In this document: piece by piece, positions 23,688 to 32,020 of the stretch
How the letters are laid out: every line of letters starts with the position of its first letter
Numbering within the stretch: the stretch's first letter is position 1
NCBI GenBank assembly: GCA_019116345.1
Contig: DXBV01000025.1
Span: forward strand, 30,598 to 94,597
Direction of reading: 5' to 3'
DNA from: Candidatus Allofournierella merdipullorum
GTDB taxonomy: Bacteria; Bacillota; Clostridia; Oscillospirales; Ruminococcaceae
Length of the DNA stretch: 64,000 bases
Made by a program: the position numbers and the translations under genes
The notes under the pieces: generated by a model
The model's database searches: none
Told to the model about the DNA's origin: nothing
What the model saw: only the letters and a program-made list of their open reading frames with translations

Positions 23688-25335
23688 ACAGTTCCAGCCG
23701 TTCCTCCACGGCCTGCCACAGCCGGGTGAAGAAGGCTTTGTCTCTGGGATACTGGGTGAAGGTCATCTCGCCGCCCACGTCTTTCAGAAGTTCCAGTGTG
23801 GCCGGCCGGCCGATGCGGCTCTCGCACAGGCGCAGCAGCCGCAGGTCCTGCAAAGCGGCCTTGTGGGCCTCGCCCCGCAGAGAGTCCCAGGCGGTGCCGT
23901 CGGGGGCGGGGTAGACCAGGAACGCGTCCCCCGAGGGGAAGGCCTCCCCCGCGTCGGTCACCCGGAAGGGGTCGATGGGCCGCACCGAGCGCTGGACGTT
24001 GTAGAAGTTGAAGCCCCAGTGCAAAAACCCCTCCAGATCGTACTGGTAGAGCAGCGGCCCCATGATGCGGCAGCGGGTGCTGGGCATGGCCATGAAGCGG
24101 TTGGGCACCGCCAGCGCCTGCACCGTGCAGTAATAGGTCCACAGGTGCTGCACGCCGTGGTCCACGAAGGTCTGGATGTGATCGTTGCAGACCACCGGTT
24201 TTTCCACGATGCCTTCCCGGTAGATGTCGTAGCTGCTGAGGGCGTCGATGACGTGGCAGTCCGCCAGCAGGTCGGCCACCGTGGCCTTGGCGGCGGCGTA
24301 GGTCTCCTTTTCGTGGTCGTGGGGCTCGTCCGAAATATGGAACCACACATGGTCCAGCCCCACAAGGCCGTCCAGCTCCGCCTTCAAAGCGGGCAAAAAG
24401 GCCCGCAGAAATCTGGTGTACTCGCCGCCCACCGCCGGGGTGTGCCAGCCAAAGCGCTTTTCCAGTCCCCCGGGCGTCTGCACCATCACCTTGGGGGCGA
24501 ACTCCGCCCCCCACTGGGTGAACAGATGGGCCACTTCGATCTCGGTGATGCCGTGGCGGAGGGCCATCTGTACCCAGCGGCGCAGCTTGTCGAAGCCGAA
24601 GCTCCACCGGCCGTTTTCAAAGGCCACGTCCACCAGCTGCACGGTGGTGCGCTCGCCGCCCCTGGCGGTGTCCAGCGGTGGGGTGAACACCGGGGTGAGC
24701 AGCATGTTGACGCCGTGGTCGGCGGCGCTGGCCATGAAGTTGTCCAGGATGCGCCAGTGCTCCTCGCTGAACACCGGCACATGGTAGTAGTCCGCCAGGC
24801 AGTCGGCGTGGAACCACTGGGTCTGCAGCAGGGTCTGGGGCGGCAGAGCCGTGTCCAGCACCTCTACCGTAAAGGCAAATTCCGCCAGCTTCTCGCCCTC
24901 CGGGCCCAGCACTTCCAGCCGCAGGTCCGCCGGGCCGGGGGCAAGGCCCGCCGCGTCCAGCGAGAACCACAGGCTGCGCCACTGGGCGGGCACCGCCTTG
25001 AAGGTTTCCTCCCAGCCCGCCGGGCGCAAAAGGTCCGGCAGCAGGCCGGGGCGGGTGGTGAGGTAGTCCTCGTCCCAGGTGCCGTGGCAGGGGTAGTCGC
25101 AGGGCACCAGTTCCACCCGGAAAAGGCGCAGGGCCGCCTTGGCGGAGCCTGTGCACCGCAGAGAAAACAGCGTGGAGGTCTCGCCGAAGTCGTCGTTTTT
25201 GCAGCTGTAGGCCAGCTGGAAGGCCCAGCGCTGGTTTTTCAGCAGCCGGGGCGCGCCGGGGTCGGCGGCTTGGGGCCGCCGGTCCGGCAGCACCTTTTCC
25301 AAACTGTCGGTGAGGAAAAATTCATAGCTCGTCAT
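23686..25335 (-). CDS. DUF4091 / GH123-like glycosidase
   Basis: 549 aa, no signal peptide, probably cytoplasmic. The N-terminal half is beta-rich. The TIM-barrel half has WFHADCLADYY, VNMLLTPVFTPPLD and GLDHVWFHISDEPHD, where D-E in SDEP is placed like the catalytic pair of GH123. The DUF4091 C-terminus reads HWGFNFYNVQRS, then FPSGDAFLVYPAPDG and DSLRGEAHKAALQDLRLL. GH123 members are beta-N-acetylgalactosaminidases; related DUF4091 proteins are largely untested. It is the last gene of the ABC operon and follows a hairpin that may lower its expression. A second DUF4091 gene lies on the other side of the two-component genes. Confidence 0.8.
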   Translation of the reverse strand: MTSYEFFLTDSLEKVLPDRRPQAADPGAPRLLKNQRWAFQLAYSCKNDDFGETSTLFSLRCTGSAKAALRLFRVELVPCDYPCHGTWDEDYLTTRPGLLPDLLRPAGWEETFKAVPAQWRSLWFSLDAAGLAPGPADLRLEVLGPEGEKLAEFAFTVEVLDTALPPQTLLQTQWFHADCLADYYHVPVFSEEHWRILDNFMASAADHGVNMLLTPVFTPPLDTARGGERTTVQLVDVAFENGRWSFGFDKLRRWVQMALRHGITEIEVAHLFTQWGAEFAPKVMVQTPGGLEKRFGWHTPAVGGEYTRFLRAFLPALKAELDGLVGLDHVWFHISDEPHDHEKETYAAAKATVADLLADCHVIDALSSYDIYREGIVEKPVVCNDHIQTFVDHGVQHLWTYYCTVQALAVPNRFMAMPSTRCRIMGPLLYQYDLEGFLHWGFNFYNVQRSVRPIDPFRVTDAGEAFPSGDAFLVYPAPDGTAWDSLRGEAHKAALQDLRLLRLCESRIGRPATLELLKDVGGEMTFTQYPRDKAFFTRLWQAVEERLEL

Positions 25336-25365
25336 AGAAAAACTCCCATCCCGCTTTCAGGGTAT

Positions 25366-25399
25366 CAAAACAGGGGAGGCGGGACACGCCCGCCTCCCC
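25366..25399 (-). terminator. Intercistronic hairpin after the solute-binding protein gene
   Basis: A perfect 11-bp stem (GGGGAGGCGGG with CCCGCCTCCCC) is followed on the minus strand by TGTTTTG, a weak U tract. It is probably a partial terminator or 3'-end stabiliser that lets the binding protein be made in excess of the downstream enzyme. Confidence 0.7.
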
Positions 25400-25414
25400 C
25401 GTTCAGGGTCAGGT

Positions 25415-27001
25415 TTATTCCACAGGGTGGCTCTCCAGGAAGGTGAGGGCCTGGGTGTGGAAGGCCTCCTGCAGCGCGGTGATGCCGGCGGCCTCCAGTT
25501 TGGTCTTCAGCTTGGCCACATCGCCCTCCGGGTCGTCGGTGAAGCCCAGCTGCAGCAGCTTGTAGTCGGAGTTGTAGATCTCGCTCACGGCGGCGACCTC
25601 GTTCTTCACGGCGGAGTCGTCAAACACGAAGGTCAGGTAGCGGCCGCTGCGGGCGGTGGCCTTCCAGTTCTCGGTCAGCTCCTCGGCGTTGGGGATGCCG
25701 CCCTCAATGGTGCGCCAGTACTTGTCGTTGCGAACGCCCCAGTTGCAGTTGCTGTCGTAGGCGTAGTTGGTGCTGTCGGGCAGGGACTTCAGGCCATGCT
25801 CGCCCACGGCCTCCCAGTGCACGCCTTCGATGCCGTAGCAGAACAGGTTGTGGCAAATCTCGTCGTTGCGCAGGTAGTCCAGAGCCATCAGAGCGCGCTC
25901 GGGGTTCTTGGACTTGGAGAAGATGCTCATGCCGTTGGCAAGGTAGGACTGGATGGTGGCGGGGGCGCCGTTCATGGCATCAAACACGCGCACGTCCCAC
26001 TCGGGATGCTCGGCCTGCAGGGTGGCGTAGAGGCTCTTGGCGGTGTTGATGTTCATCACGGCCAGAGCGGACTTGCCGGCCTGGAAGCTCTCGGTGTTGT
26101 TCTGGGTGTTGACCACCGCGTTGCGGCTCCAGAAGCCGCGGTCGCGCCAATCCTTCACCTTGTTCAGGGTGGTCATGAAGATGTCGGTGTCCAGCGTGGT
26201 CATCACGTTGGCTTCGGGGTCGTTCTCGCTCACGCAGTTGAGGAGGTTGGTGGGAGACAGCACGGCGTAGCGGGCGTCGCCCTTGGCGTTGGACTCCACG
26301 CCCCAGATGAGGTCGAACACGAACTGACGGTCATAGTCGGAGCCCACGTCCAGGGGGATCATGGAAGTCTCGTTGTCCACGATGGCCTGCATGTACTCTT
26401 CGGCGCCGTCAAAGGTATCCAGAGACTCGATGCCGTATTTGTCCATCAGATCGCCCCGGGCCATCCAAACGTAGGCGGTGAGCTCCTGATAGTTCATGGG
26501 CAGCATGTAGACCTTGCCGTCCACCTTGGCCTGCTCCCAGGCTTCGGGGTACATGGTCTCGGCGGTCATGGGGGCGTAGGTCTCCAGCGCTTCGGGGGTA
26601 ATTTCCCAGAAGCCCTGCTTGGTGGCCTGGGCGTTGTAGAAGCACCAGTCGGCGGTGAAGATCATATCCCAGTCCTCGCCGGAGGCGAAGATCAGCGGGT
26701 ATTTCTGTTCATACTCGCTCCAGCTCATGAACTTCACGTCGATGGTGGCGTTGATCTCTTCTTTCAGGCGCTCGTTGATCTTCTCGAACACCAGATCGTT
26801 GTCCACCGGGCGGTCGCCGATGAGGTACATGGTGAGGGTGACTTCCTCGGAGATGTCCGGGCCGGCGGCGGTGCCGGAACCGGAGGTGCTGGCGGGGGTC
26901 GCCGCAGAGCCGGAAGTGCCCGTGCCGCCGCAGCCTGTGAAAGCGGTCAGCACCAGCGCCAGGGCCAGAACGAGGGCCAGCAGTTTCGCTGATTTTTTCA
27001 T
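25415..27001 (-). CDS. ABC transporter solute-binding lipoprotein (LplA-like)
   Basis: 528 aa. The signal peptide ends in a lipobox TGC (FTGCGG, C at about 23), then a Ser/Thr/Gly tether. The body is a large cluster-type-1 sugar/oligosaccharide-binding protein: ISEEVTLTMYLIGDRP, then WSEYEQKYPLIFASGEDWDMIFTADW, NLLNC and a C-terminal WKATARSGRYLTFVFD. The size and the two LplB/LplC-type permeases before it indicate the LplABC class that imports complex oligosaccharides. No ATPase gene is present; such systems use a shared MsmX-type ATPase. An AAGGAGG ribosome site precedes the ATG. Confidence 0.88.
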   Translation of the reverse strand: MKKSAKLLALVLALALVLTAFTGCGGTGTSGSAATPASTSGSGTAAGPDISEEVTLTMYLIGDRPVDNDLVFEKINERLKEEINATIDVKFMSWSEYEQKYPLIFASGEDWDMIFTADWCFYNAQATKQGFWEITPEALETYAPMTAETMYPEAWEQAKVDGKVYMLPMNYQELTAYVWMARGDLMDKYGIESLDTFDGAEEYMQAIVDNETSMIPLDVGSDYDRQFVFDLIWGVESNAKGDARYAVLSPTNLLNCVSENDPEANVMTTLDTDIFMTTLNKVKDWRDRGFWSRNAVVNTQNNTESFQAGKSALAVMNINTAKSLYATLQAEHPEWDVRVFDAMNGAPATIQSYLANGMSIFSKSKNPERALMALDYLRNDEICHNLFCYGIEGVHWEAVGEHGLKSLPDSTNYAYDSNCNWGVRNDKYWRTIEGGIPNAEELTENWKATARSGRYLTFVFDDSAVKNEVAAVSEIYNSDYKLLQLGFTDDPEGDVAKLKTKLEAAGITALQEAFHTQALTFLESHPVE

Positions 27002-27023
27002 GGTTTTTCCTCCTTGTAAGTGA

Positions 27024-27052
27024 ATTATACACTGCCGTGTGCCAACTGCCCA
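27024..27052 (-). promoter_or_regulatory. Candidate internal promoter for the solute-binding protein
   Basis: On the minus strand TGGGCA (27052-27047) and TATAAT (27029-27024) are spaced by 17 bp, directly before the ribosome site. It could add transcription of the binding protein. Confidence 0.4.
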
Positions 27053-27065
27053 CGGCTTCTTACCG

Positions 27066-27980
27066 TTAGCCTTTCACGGCGCCGATGGTGACGCCCTTGA
27101 CGAAATACTTTTGCAGGAAGGGGTAGAGCAGGATGATGGGGCCGGTGGCCACCACCGTCATGGCCAGCTTCATGGGCTCGCTGGGCACCTCGCTCATGGG
27201 CAGGCCGCTGCGGGCGGCCGCCTGGGCGATGGCCTGGGCCTTGGTGAGGATGTTGTTCAGGAAATACTGCAACGGATACAGATCGCTGCGCCCTTCGTCC
27301 AGAAACAGCATCGCGTCGTACCAGTCGTTCCAGTAGTTCAGGGCGATGAACAGACCCACCGTGGCAAGGCCCGCCTTGCACAGCGGCATGGCCACCCGCA
27401 GGTAGATGGTGAAGTCGCCCGCGCCGTCCAGCCGGGCGGATTCATACAGCGCCTCGGGAATGCCCGCCATGTAGCTTTTCAGAATGAGCAGGTAGGTCAC
27501 GTTGATGAGGATGGGCAAAATCAGGGCGATGATGCTGTTGTGGAAGTGGAGGTACTTGGTGTTGAAGATGTACCAGGGCACAAGGCCGCCGCCGAAGATG
27601 GAGGTGAAGTAGAAGAAGAAGGACATCTGGTAGCGGTAGCGGAAGGTGCTGCTGGCCAGCACATAGGCCGCCATGCTGGTGAACAAAAGGCCCAGGAAGG
27701 TGCCGGTGGCGGTGACGAAGATGGTCACGCCGTAGGCCCGCAGCAAGTCGCCGGGGATTTCGAACAGGGTCTTGTAGGCGTCCAGCGAGAAGGTCTCGGG
27801 AATGAGCCGGTAGCCGTGGGTGAGGATGGAGGTCTGGTCGGAGAAGGAGCCGCTGATCACCAGCCAGAAGGGCAGCAGGCAGAAGAGAGAGAGCACCGTC
27901 AGCACGGCCACCGAGAGCACGTCAAAGGCAATGCGGTCCCGCCCCACGGGCTTTTTGCCGGTTTTGGTCTTGCTTGCCAT
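27066..27980 (-). CDS. Sugar ABC permease (LplC/YtcP-like)
   Basis: 304 aa. The ATG at 27980 (MASKTKTGKK) follows AAAGGAGG. Six membrane segments are expected, from FDVLSVAVLTVLSLFCLLPFWLVI to the C-terminal FLQKYFVKGVTIGAVKG, the hallmark end of this permease group. The EAA loop reads EALYESARLDGAGDFTIYLRVAMPL, which contacts the ATPase. It pairs with the upstream permease. An upstream extension of this frame to 28868 is only a shadow of that gene. Confidence 0.9.
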   Translation of the reverse strand: MASKTKTGKKPVGRDRIAFDVLSVAVLTVLSLFCLLPFWLVISGSFSDQTSILTHGYRLIPETFSLDAYKTLFEIPGDLLRAYGVTIFVTATGTFLGLLFTSMAAYVLASSTFRYRYQMSFFFYFTSIFGGGLVPWYIFNTKYLHFHNSIIALILPILINVTYLLILKSYMAGIPEALYESARLDGAGDFTIYLRVAMPLCKAGLATVGLFIALNYWNDWYDAMLFLDEGRSDLYPLQYFLNNILTKAQAIAQAAARSGLPMSEVPSEPMKLAMTVVATGPIILLYPFLQKYFVKGVTIGAVKG

Positions 27981-27994
27981 GAGGCCGCCTCCTT

Positions 27995-28921
27995 TCAGAA
28001 CAGCGCGTAGTCGGGCTCCACCTTTTTCACCAGCTTGTTGGCCAAAAGCACCAAGAGGAAGGAGAAGGTGGACTGATACAGGCCCGCGGCGCTGGTCATG
28101 CCGAACTCCTGCAGCTGCAGCAGCGAGCGGGTGACGTAGGTGTCGATGACGTCGGTGACCTCCAGCACCATGGGGTTGTTGCCGGTGACCTGCCAGAACA
28201 TCTGGAAGTCGCCCTTCATGATGGTGCCGATGGCCAACAGGAACAGGATGACCACCGTGGGCCGGATGCCCGGCAGGGTGATGTGGCGTATTTTCTGCCA
28301 CATGTTGGCGCCGTCCAGGTCGGCGGCTTCGTAGAGCTGGCCGTCGATGTTCATGATGCTGGCCAGATACATCACCGTGCCGTAGCCCACGTTCTTGAAG
28401 GCGCTCACCGCGATGAGGATGAAGGGCCACACCGCCTTGTTGGAGTAGATGTCCACCGGGTCCAGGCCCACCGAACGCAGGAAGGTGTTCACCGCGCCGA
28501 ACTCGTAGTTGAACATGTTGTAGATGAAGGCCCCCACCACCACCCAGGAGATGAAGTAGGGGAAGAACATCACCGACTGGGTGATGCGCTTGAACCACTT
28601 GCCCGCCAGCTCCGAAAGCAGGATGGCGCAGGTGATCTGCAAAAAGGTGTTGACGCAGAGGAACGCCAGATTGTAGAGGATGGTGTTGCGGGTGACGCTC
28701 CACGCCTTGCCCGACTGGAAGAAGTACTCGAAGTTCTTGAAGGCCACCCACGGGCTGCCGAAGATGCCGTCGTGGTAGTTGTACTCCTTGAAGGCCAGCA
28801 CGATGCCGCCCATGGGGATGTAGCACATCAGGATGACCACGATGGCCGCCGGCAGCAGCATGAGCCACTTGACCCGGTTTTCTTTTAAGTCCCGGAGGAG
28901 GGGATGTCTGCCGTGTTTCAT
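27995..28921 (-). CDS. Sugar ABC permease (LplB-like)
   Basis: 308 aa. The ATG at 28921 (MKHGRHPLL) has AAAGGAGG upstream. The N-terminus WLMLLPAAIVVILMCYIPMGGIVLAFKEY is typical of LplB. The EAA loop reads GQLYEAADLDGANMWQKIRHITLPG. About six membrane segments are expected. It is the first gene of the minus-strand operon (two permeases, binding protein, DUF4091) and diverges from the YesN-like regulator, which probably controls it. A clear consensus promoter is not seen; TTGAAA/TATCAT with a 19-bp spacer near 29000-29030 is possible. Confidence 0.9.
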   Translation of the reverse strand: MKHGRHPLLRDLKENRVKWLMLLPAAIVVILMCYIPMGGIVLAFKEYNYHDGIFGSPWVAFKNFEYFFQSGKAWSVTRNTILYNLAFLCVNTFLQITCAILLSELAGKWFKRITQSVMFFPYFISWVVVGAFIYNMFNYEFGAVNTFLRSVGLDPVDIYSNKAVWPFILIAVSAFKNVGYGTVMYLASIMNIDGQLYEAADLDGANMWQKIRHITLPGIRPTVVILFLLAIGTIMKGDFQMFWQVTGNNPMVLEVTDVIDTYVTRSLLQLQEFGMTSAAGLYQSTFSFLLVLLANKLVKKVEPDYALF

Positions 28922-29058
28922 CTGACCGGCCTCCTTTGCGCTTTTTTGTCCACTCCCATCGTAACAGAGCCGCCGGGGCAAAACAACGGGAGCCGATTAT
29001 GATAGGAGGGAAAAATTATGATGTTTCAAAAAAATTTCATCTTTTGCATGAAAATCCA

Positions 29059-29087
29059 TTGAAGCGTCATAAAATTCAGTCTATATT
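29059..29087 (+). promoter_or_regulatory. Promoter of the two-component system genes
   Basis: TTGAAG (29059-29064) and TATATT (29082-29087) are spaced by exactly 17 bp, about 40 bases before the GTG start. Confidence 0.65.
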
Positions 29088-29130
29088 ATAGTAGGAATCA
29101 ACAAAAAGCGAAGAAAGCGAGGGGAGCGCC

Positions 29131-30240
29131 GTGCGGTTTTCGGTGCTTGTGGCGGACGACGAAAAGATGCCCCGGGAGATCCTGCGGGACCGTCTGCCCT
29201 GGGAAGAGCTGGGCGTGGAGCGGGTGGACGCGGCCTCGGACGGGGCCGAAGCGCTGGAGCTGGCGCGGCAGCACCGGCCGGACATCATCATCAGCGACGT
29301 GAAGATGCCCCGGATGAACGGCCTGGAACTGGCGGGCGCGGTGCGGGAGATGTATCCCGAGTGCCAGTTCATCTTCCTCAGCGGCTACACCGACAAGGAA
29401 TACCTCAAAGGGGCCATCAAGCTGCGGGCCGCCAGCTATGTGGAAAAGCCCATCGACCTGGAGGAGGTGGCCGCCGCTCTGCGCCAGGTCATCGCCGAGC
29501 TGAAAAAAAGCCGCCGGCCCGACCCGGCGCTCGTATTCTACCGCGGGGAGGACGGCGACCTTTCCACCCCCGGCAACGGCGAGGTGTACGTCTACGACAA
29601 GGCGCAGTTCGCGGCGCTGGGCAACCTCATCCGCCACAAGCGCAAGGCCGAGGCCATGGACCTGGCGGGCAGCATCTACCGGGACATCCGCCGCTGCGAG
29701 GGCACCCGGCCGGAGGTGGTGCGCAATATCTACTGCCAGATCGTGTTCGCCCTGCTCTCGGCGGCGGAGAGCCGCAACATCACCGCCGTCACCGCCCAGG
29801 GGGACTACCTGCTCTACACCGCCGCCAAGCAGCCCACCCTGCGGCAGCTGTGGCAGGCCCTCACCGACGGGATGCAGACCTATTTCCAGGCGGTGGAGAG
29901 CAACGCCCAGGACCTGGTGACCCGGGTGGACGGGTATCTGGCCGCCCATCTGGCGGACAGCGACTTCACCGTGCAGGCCATGGCCTCGGACCTGGGGTTC
30001 GTACATACCTATCTTTGCAGCGCCTACAAGAAGAACAGCGGGCGCACCGTGAACCAGAAGCTCACCGAACTGCGGATGGAGCGGGCCAAGGCCCTGCTGG
30101 CAGACCCCTCCCGCAAGCTGTACGAGGTGGCCCACGCGGTGGGCTACGCCGACGGCAAATACTTTGTAAAACTGTTCACCAAGGAAGTGGGCATTCCGCC
30201 CCGCCTTTACCGGGAGAACCTTTGCTGCCATGAAGAATAA
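29131..30240 (+). CDS. YesN-type response regulator with AraC DNA-binding domain
   Basis: 369 aa, GTG start after GAGGGGAG. The receiver domain (about 1-120) has the acidic pair DDE near residue 9, phosphoacceptor D56 in ISDVKMPRMNG and K in YVEKPID. A linker follows, and about 265-365 is an AraC-type double helix-turn-helix (MASDLGFVHTYLCSAYKKNSG and HAVGYADGKYFVKLFTKEVGIPP). It overlaps the histidine kinase gene by 11 bases, so the two are a cognate pair. Members of this class activate adjacent sugar ABC operons, here the divergent LplABC-DUF4091 genes and the following DUF4091 gene. Confidence 0.93.
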   Translation: MRFSVLVADDEKMPREILRDRLPWEELGVERVDAASDGAEALELARQHRPDIIISDVKMPRMNGLELAGAVREMYPECQFIFLSGYTDKEYLKGAIKLRAASYVEKPIDLEEVAAALRQVIAELKKSRRPDPALVFYRGEDGDLSTPGNGEVYVYDKAQFAALGNLIRHKRKAEAMDLAGSIYRDIRRCEGTRPEVVRNIYCQIVFALLSAAESRNITAVTAQGDYLLYTAAKQPTLRQLWQALTDGMQTYFQAVESNAQDLVTRVDGYLAAHLADSDFTVQAMASDLGFVHTYLCSAYKKNSGRTVNQKLTELRMERAKALLADPSRKLYEVAHAVGYADGKYFVKLFTKEVGIPPRLYRENLCCHEE

Positions 30241-32020
30241 ACTGCGCGCCTTCGGGCGCAGCCTGCTGCTGGACGTGGGCCTGCGGGGCAAACTTCTGTG
30301 CATCTTTTTTCTGCTTCTGATGCTGCCGCTGGGGCTGTTCACCCTCTATGCCTTCCACCGCATCAACACCGTCATCGAGGAGCAGACCTACTCCGCCGCC
30401 CAAAAGGCCTTTGAGGACACCCACACCGCCGTGGAGGACCTGCTGGGCCGGCTGACCCAGGTGGCGGACATCCTCACCATGGACCCCTCCCTCTACGCGC
30501 TGGCGGCCAGCGACCCCGCCGGCACCAGCTACATCCAGCGCCTGGAGGACCGGGACCGCATCTCCACCACCTTCACCTACCTGCGCTCCATGTCCGGGGT
30601 GGACCGGGTGCGCCTGTATGTGAGCAACGACTACCTCTACACCAACTCCGCCGACATCGTCTCGCTGGACACGGTGCGCAGCAGCGCCTGGTTTTCCACC
30701 TTCCGCAACGGCAGAGCCGTGGGCTGGTTCGGCCCCGCCGACTTTGCCGACCAGCCGGAGGGCGAGCGGGACTGGTACTCGCTTGTGCGCCTCGTCTACG
30801 ATCCCAGCCATGTGCAGCAGCCCCTGGCCATCCTGCGGGTGGACATCGCCGCCGGCCGGGTGGACGCGGCGGTGAGCCGCAGCACCATCACCCAGAACGG
30901 CACGGTGCTGCTTTTGAACGGCGCCGAGGTGCTCAGCTCCTCCTCCCCCGAGCGGGCGGCCCAGCTCAGCGGCTCGCTTCCGGCGGATTCTGCCGGGTGG
31001 GTGGATGCGGACACCGCCCGGGGGCCCTTCCGCGTGCAGTCGGTGGTGCTGGAGGACTGCGGCTGGACCCTGGCCGCCGCCCTGCCCCGGGACGACATCT
31101 TCCGCGCCAGCCGCCAGCTGCGCATGGAGATGCTGGCGGTGGTGGTGCTGCTGGCGGCGGCGTCCTACTTTCTGGCCTACCGGCTCAGCCGGTCCATCAC
31201 CCGGCGGCTCTATCTGCTCAACGACACCATGCACGCCGTGGAGCTGGGGGACGTGTCCGCCCGGGTGGCGCCCCAGGGCCGGGACGAGATCGGCCAGCTG
31301 ATGGGCAGCTTCAGCAACATGATGGGCCGCATCGACACCCTGATGGACGAAAAGCTGGAACAGGGCCAGCAGATCAAAGCCCTGGAACTGAAGGCCCTGC
31401 AGGCCCAGATCAACCCCCACTTCCTCTACAACTCCCTGGACCTCATCAACTGCACCGCCATCGCCCACAATGTGCCGGAGATAAGCCGCATGGTGAACGC
31501 CCTGGCCCGGTTCTACCGTCTTTCCCTGAGCCGGGGCAAGGAGGTCATCCCCCTGGCGGACGAGCTCAAGCACGCCCGGCTCTATGTGGAGATACAGAAC
31601 ATGCGCTTTGAGGACCGGGTGCGCACCGAATGGGATGTGGAGCCGGGGGTGGAGCAGTGCCCCATCATCAAAATCGTCTTGCAGCCCATCATCGAGAACG
31701 CCATCATCCACGGCATCTTTGAAAAGCCGGACAAGACCGGCCGCCTGCGCATCGCCGCCTTCCGGCAGGGGCAGGACCTGGTCATCACCGTGGAGGACGA
31801 CGGCGTGGGCATGGACGAGGAGACCCGTCTGGCCAACTTTTCCGCCAGCGCCTCCAGCGCCAACACCAAGGGCGGCTACGGGGTGCGCAACATCAACGAA
31901 CGGCTGCACCTGGCCTACGGGGCGGAGTACGGCCTTTCCTGTGAGAGCGAACTTGGCCGGGGCACCCGGGTGACCATCCGCATCCCGGCCGCGGAAGAAA
32001 CGGAGGATCAAGCGCAATGA
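30230..32020 (+). CDS. YesM-type sensor histidine kinase
   Basis: 596 aa. A membrane segment at about 21-42 (LLCIFFLLLMLPLGLFTLYAF) and another near 300-320 (LAVVVLLAAASYFLAY) enclose an extracellular Cache-like sensor. A HAMP segment follows. The LytS/YesM-type kinase core has ALQAQINPHFLYNSLD, with phospho-acceptor H397, and ATPase motifs IVLQPIIENAIIHG (N box) and EDDGVGM plus GGYGVRNINER (G boxes). All catalytic motifs are intact. It should sense an extracellular sugar or a binding-protein complex and phosphorylate the partner regulator. It overlaps the next gene by 4 bases (ATGA). Confidence 0.94.
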   Translation: MKNKLRAFGRSLLLDVGLRGKLLCIFFLLLMLPLGLFTLYAFHRINTVIEEQTYSAAQKAFEDTHTAVEDLLGRLTQVADILTMDPSLYALAASDPAGTSYIQRLEDRDRISTTFTYLRSMSGVDRVRLYVSNDYLYTNSADIVSLDTVRSSAWFSTFRNGRAVGWFGPADFADQPEGERDWYSLVRLVYDPSHVQQPLAILRVDIAAGRVDAAVSRSTITQNGTVLLLNGAEVLSSSSPERAAQLSGSLPADSAGWVDADTARGPFRVQSVVLEDCGWTLAAALPRDDIFRASRQLRMEMLAVVVLLAAASYFLAYRLSRSITRRLYLLNDTMHAVELGDVSARVAPQGRDEIGQLMGSFSNMMGRIDTLMDEKLEQGQQIKALELKALQAQINPHFLYNSLDLINCTAIAHNVPEISRMVNALARFYRLSLSRGKEVIPLADELKHARLYVEIQNMRFEDRVRTEWDVEPGVEQCPIIKIVLQPIIENAIIHGIFEKPDKTGRLRIAAFRQGQDLVITVEDDGVGMDEETRLANFSASASSANTKGGYGVRNINERLHLAYGAEYGLSCESELGRGTRVTIRIPAAEETEDQAQ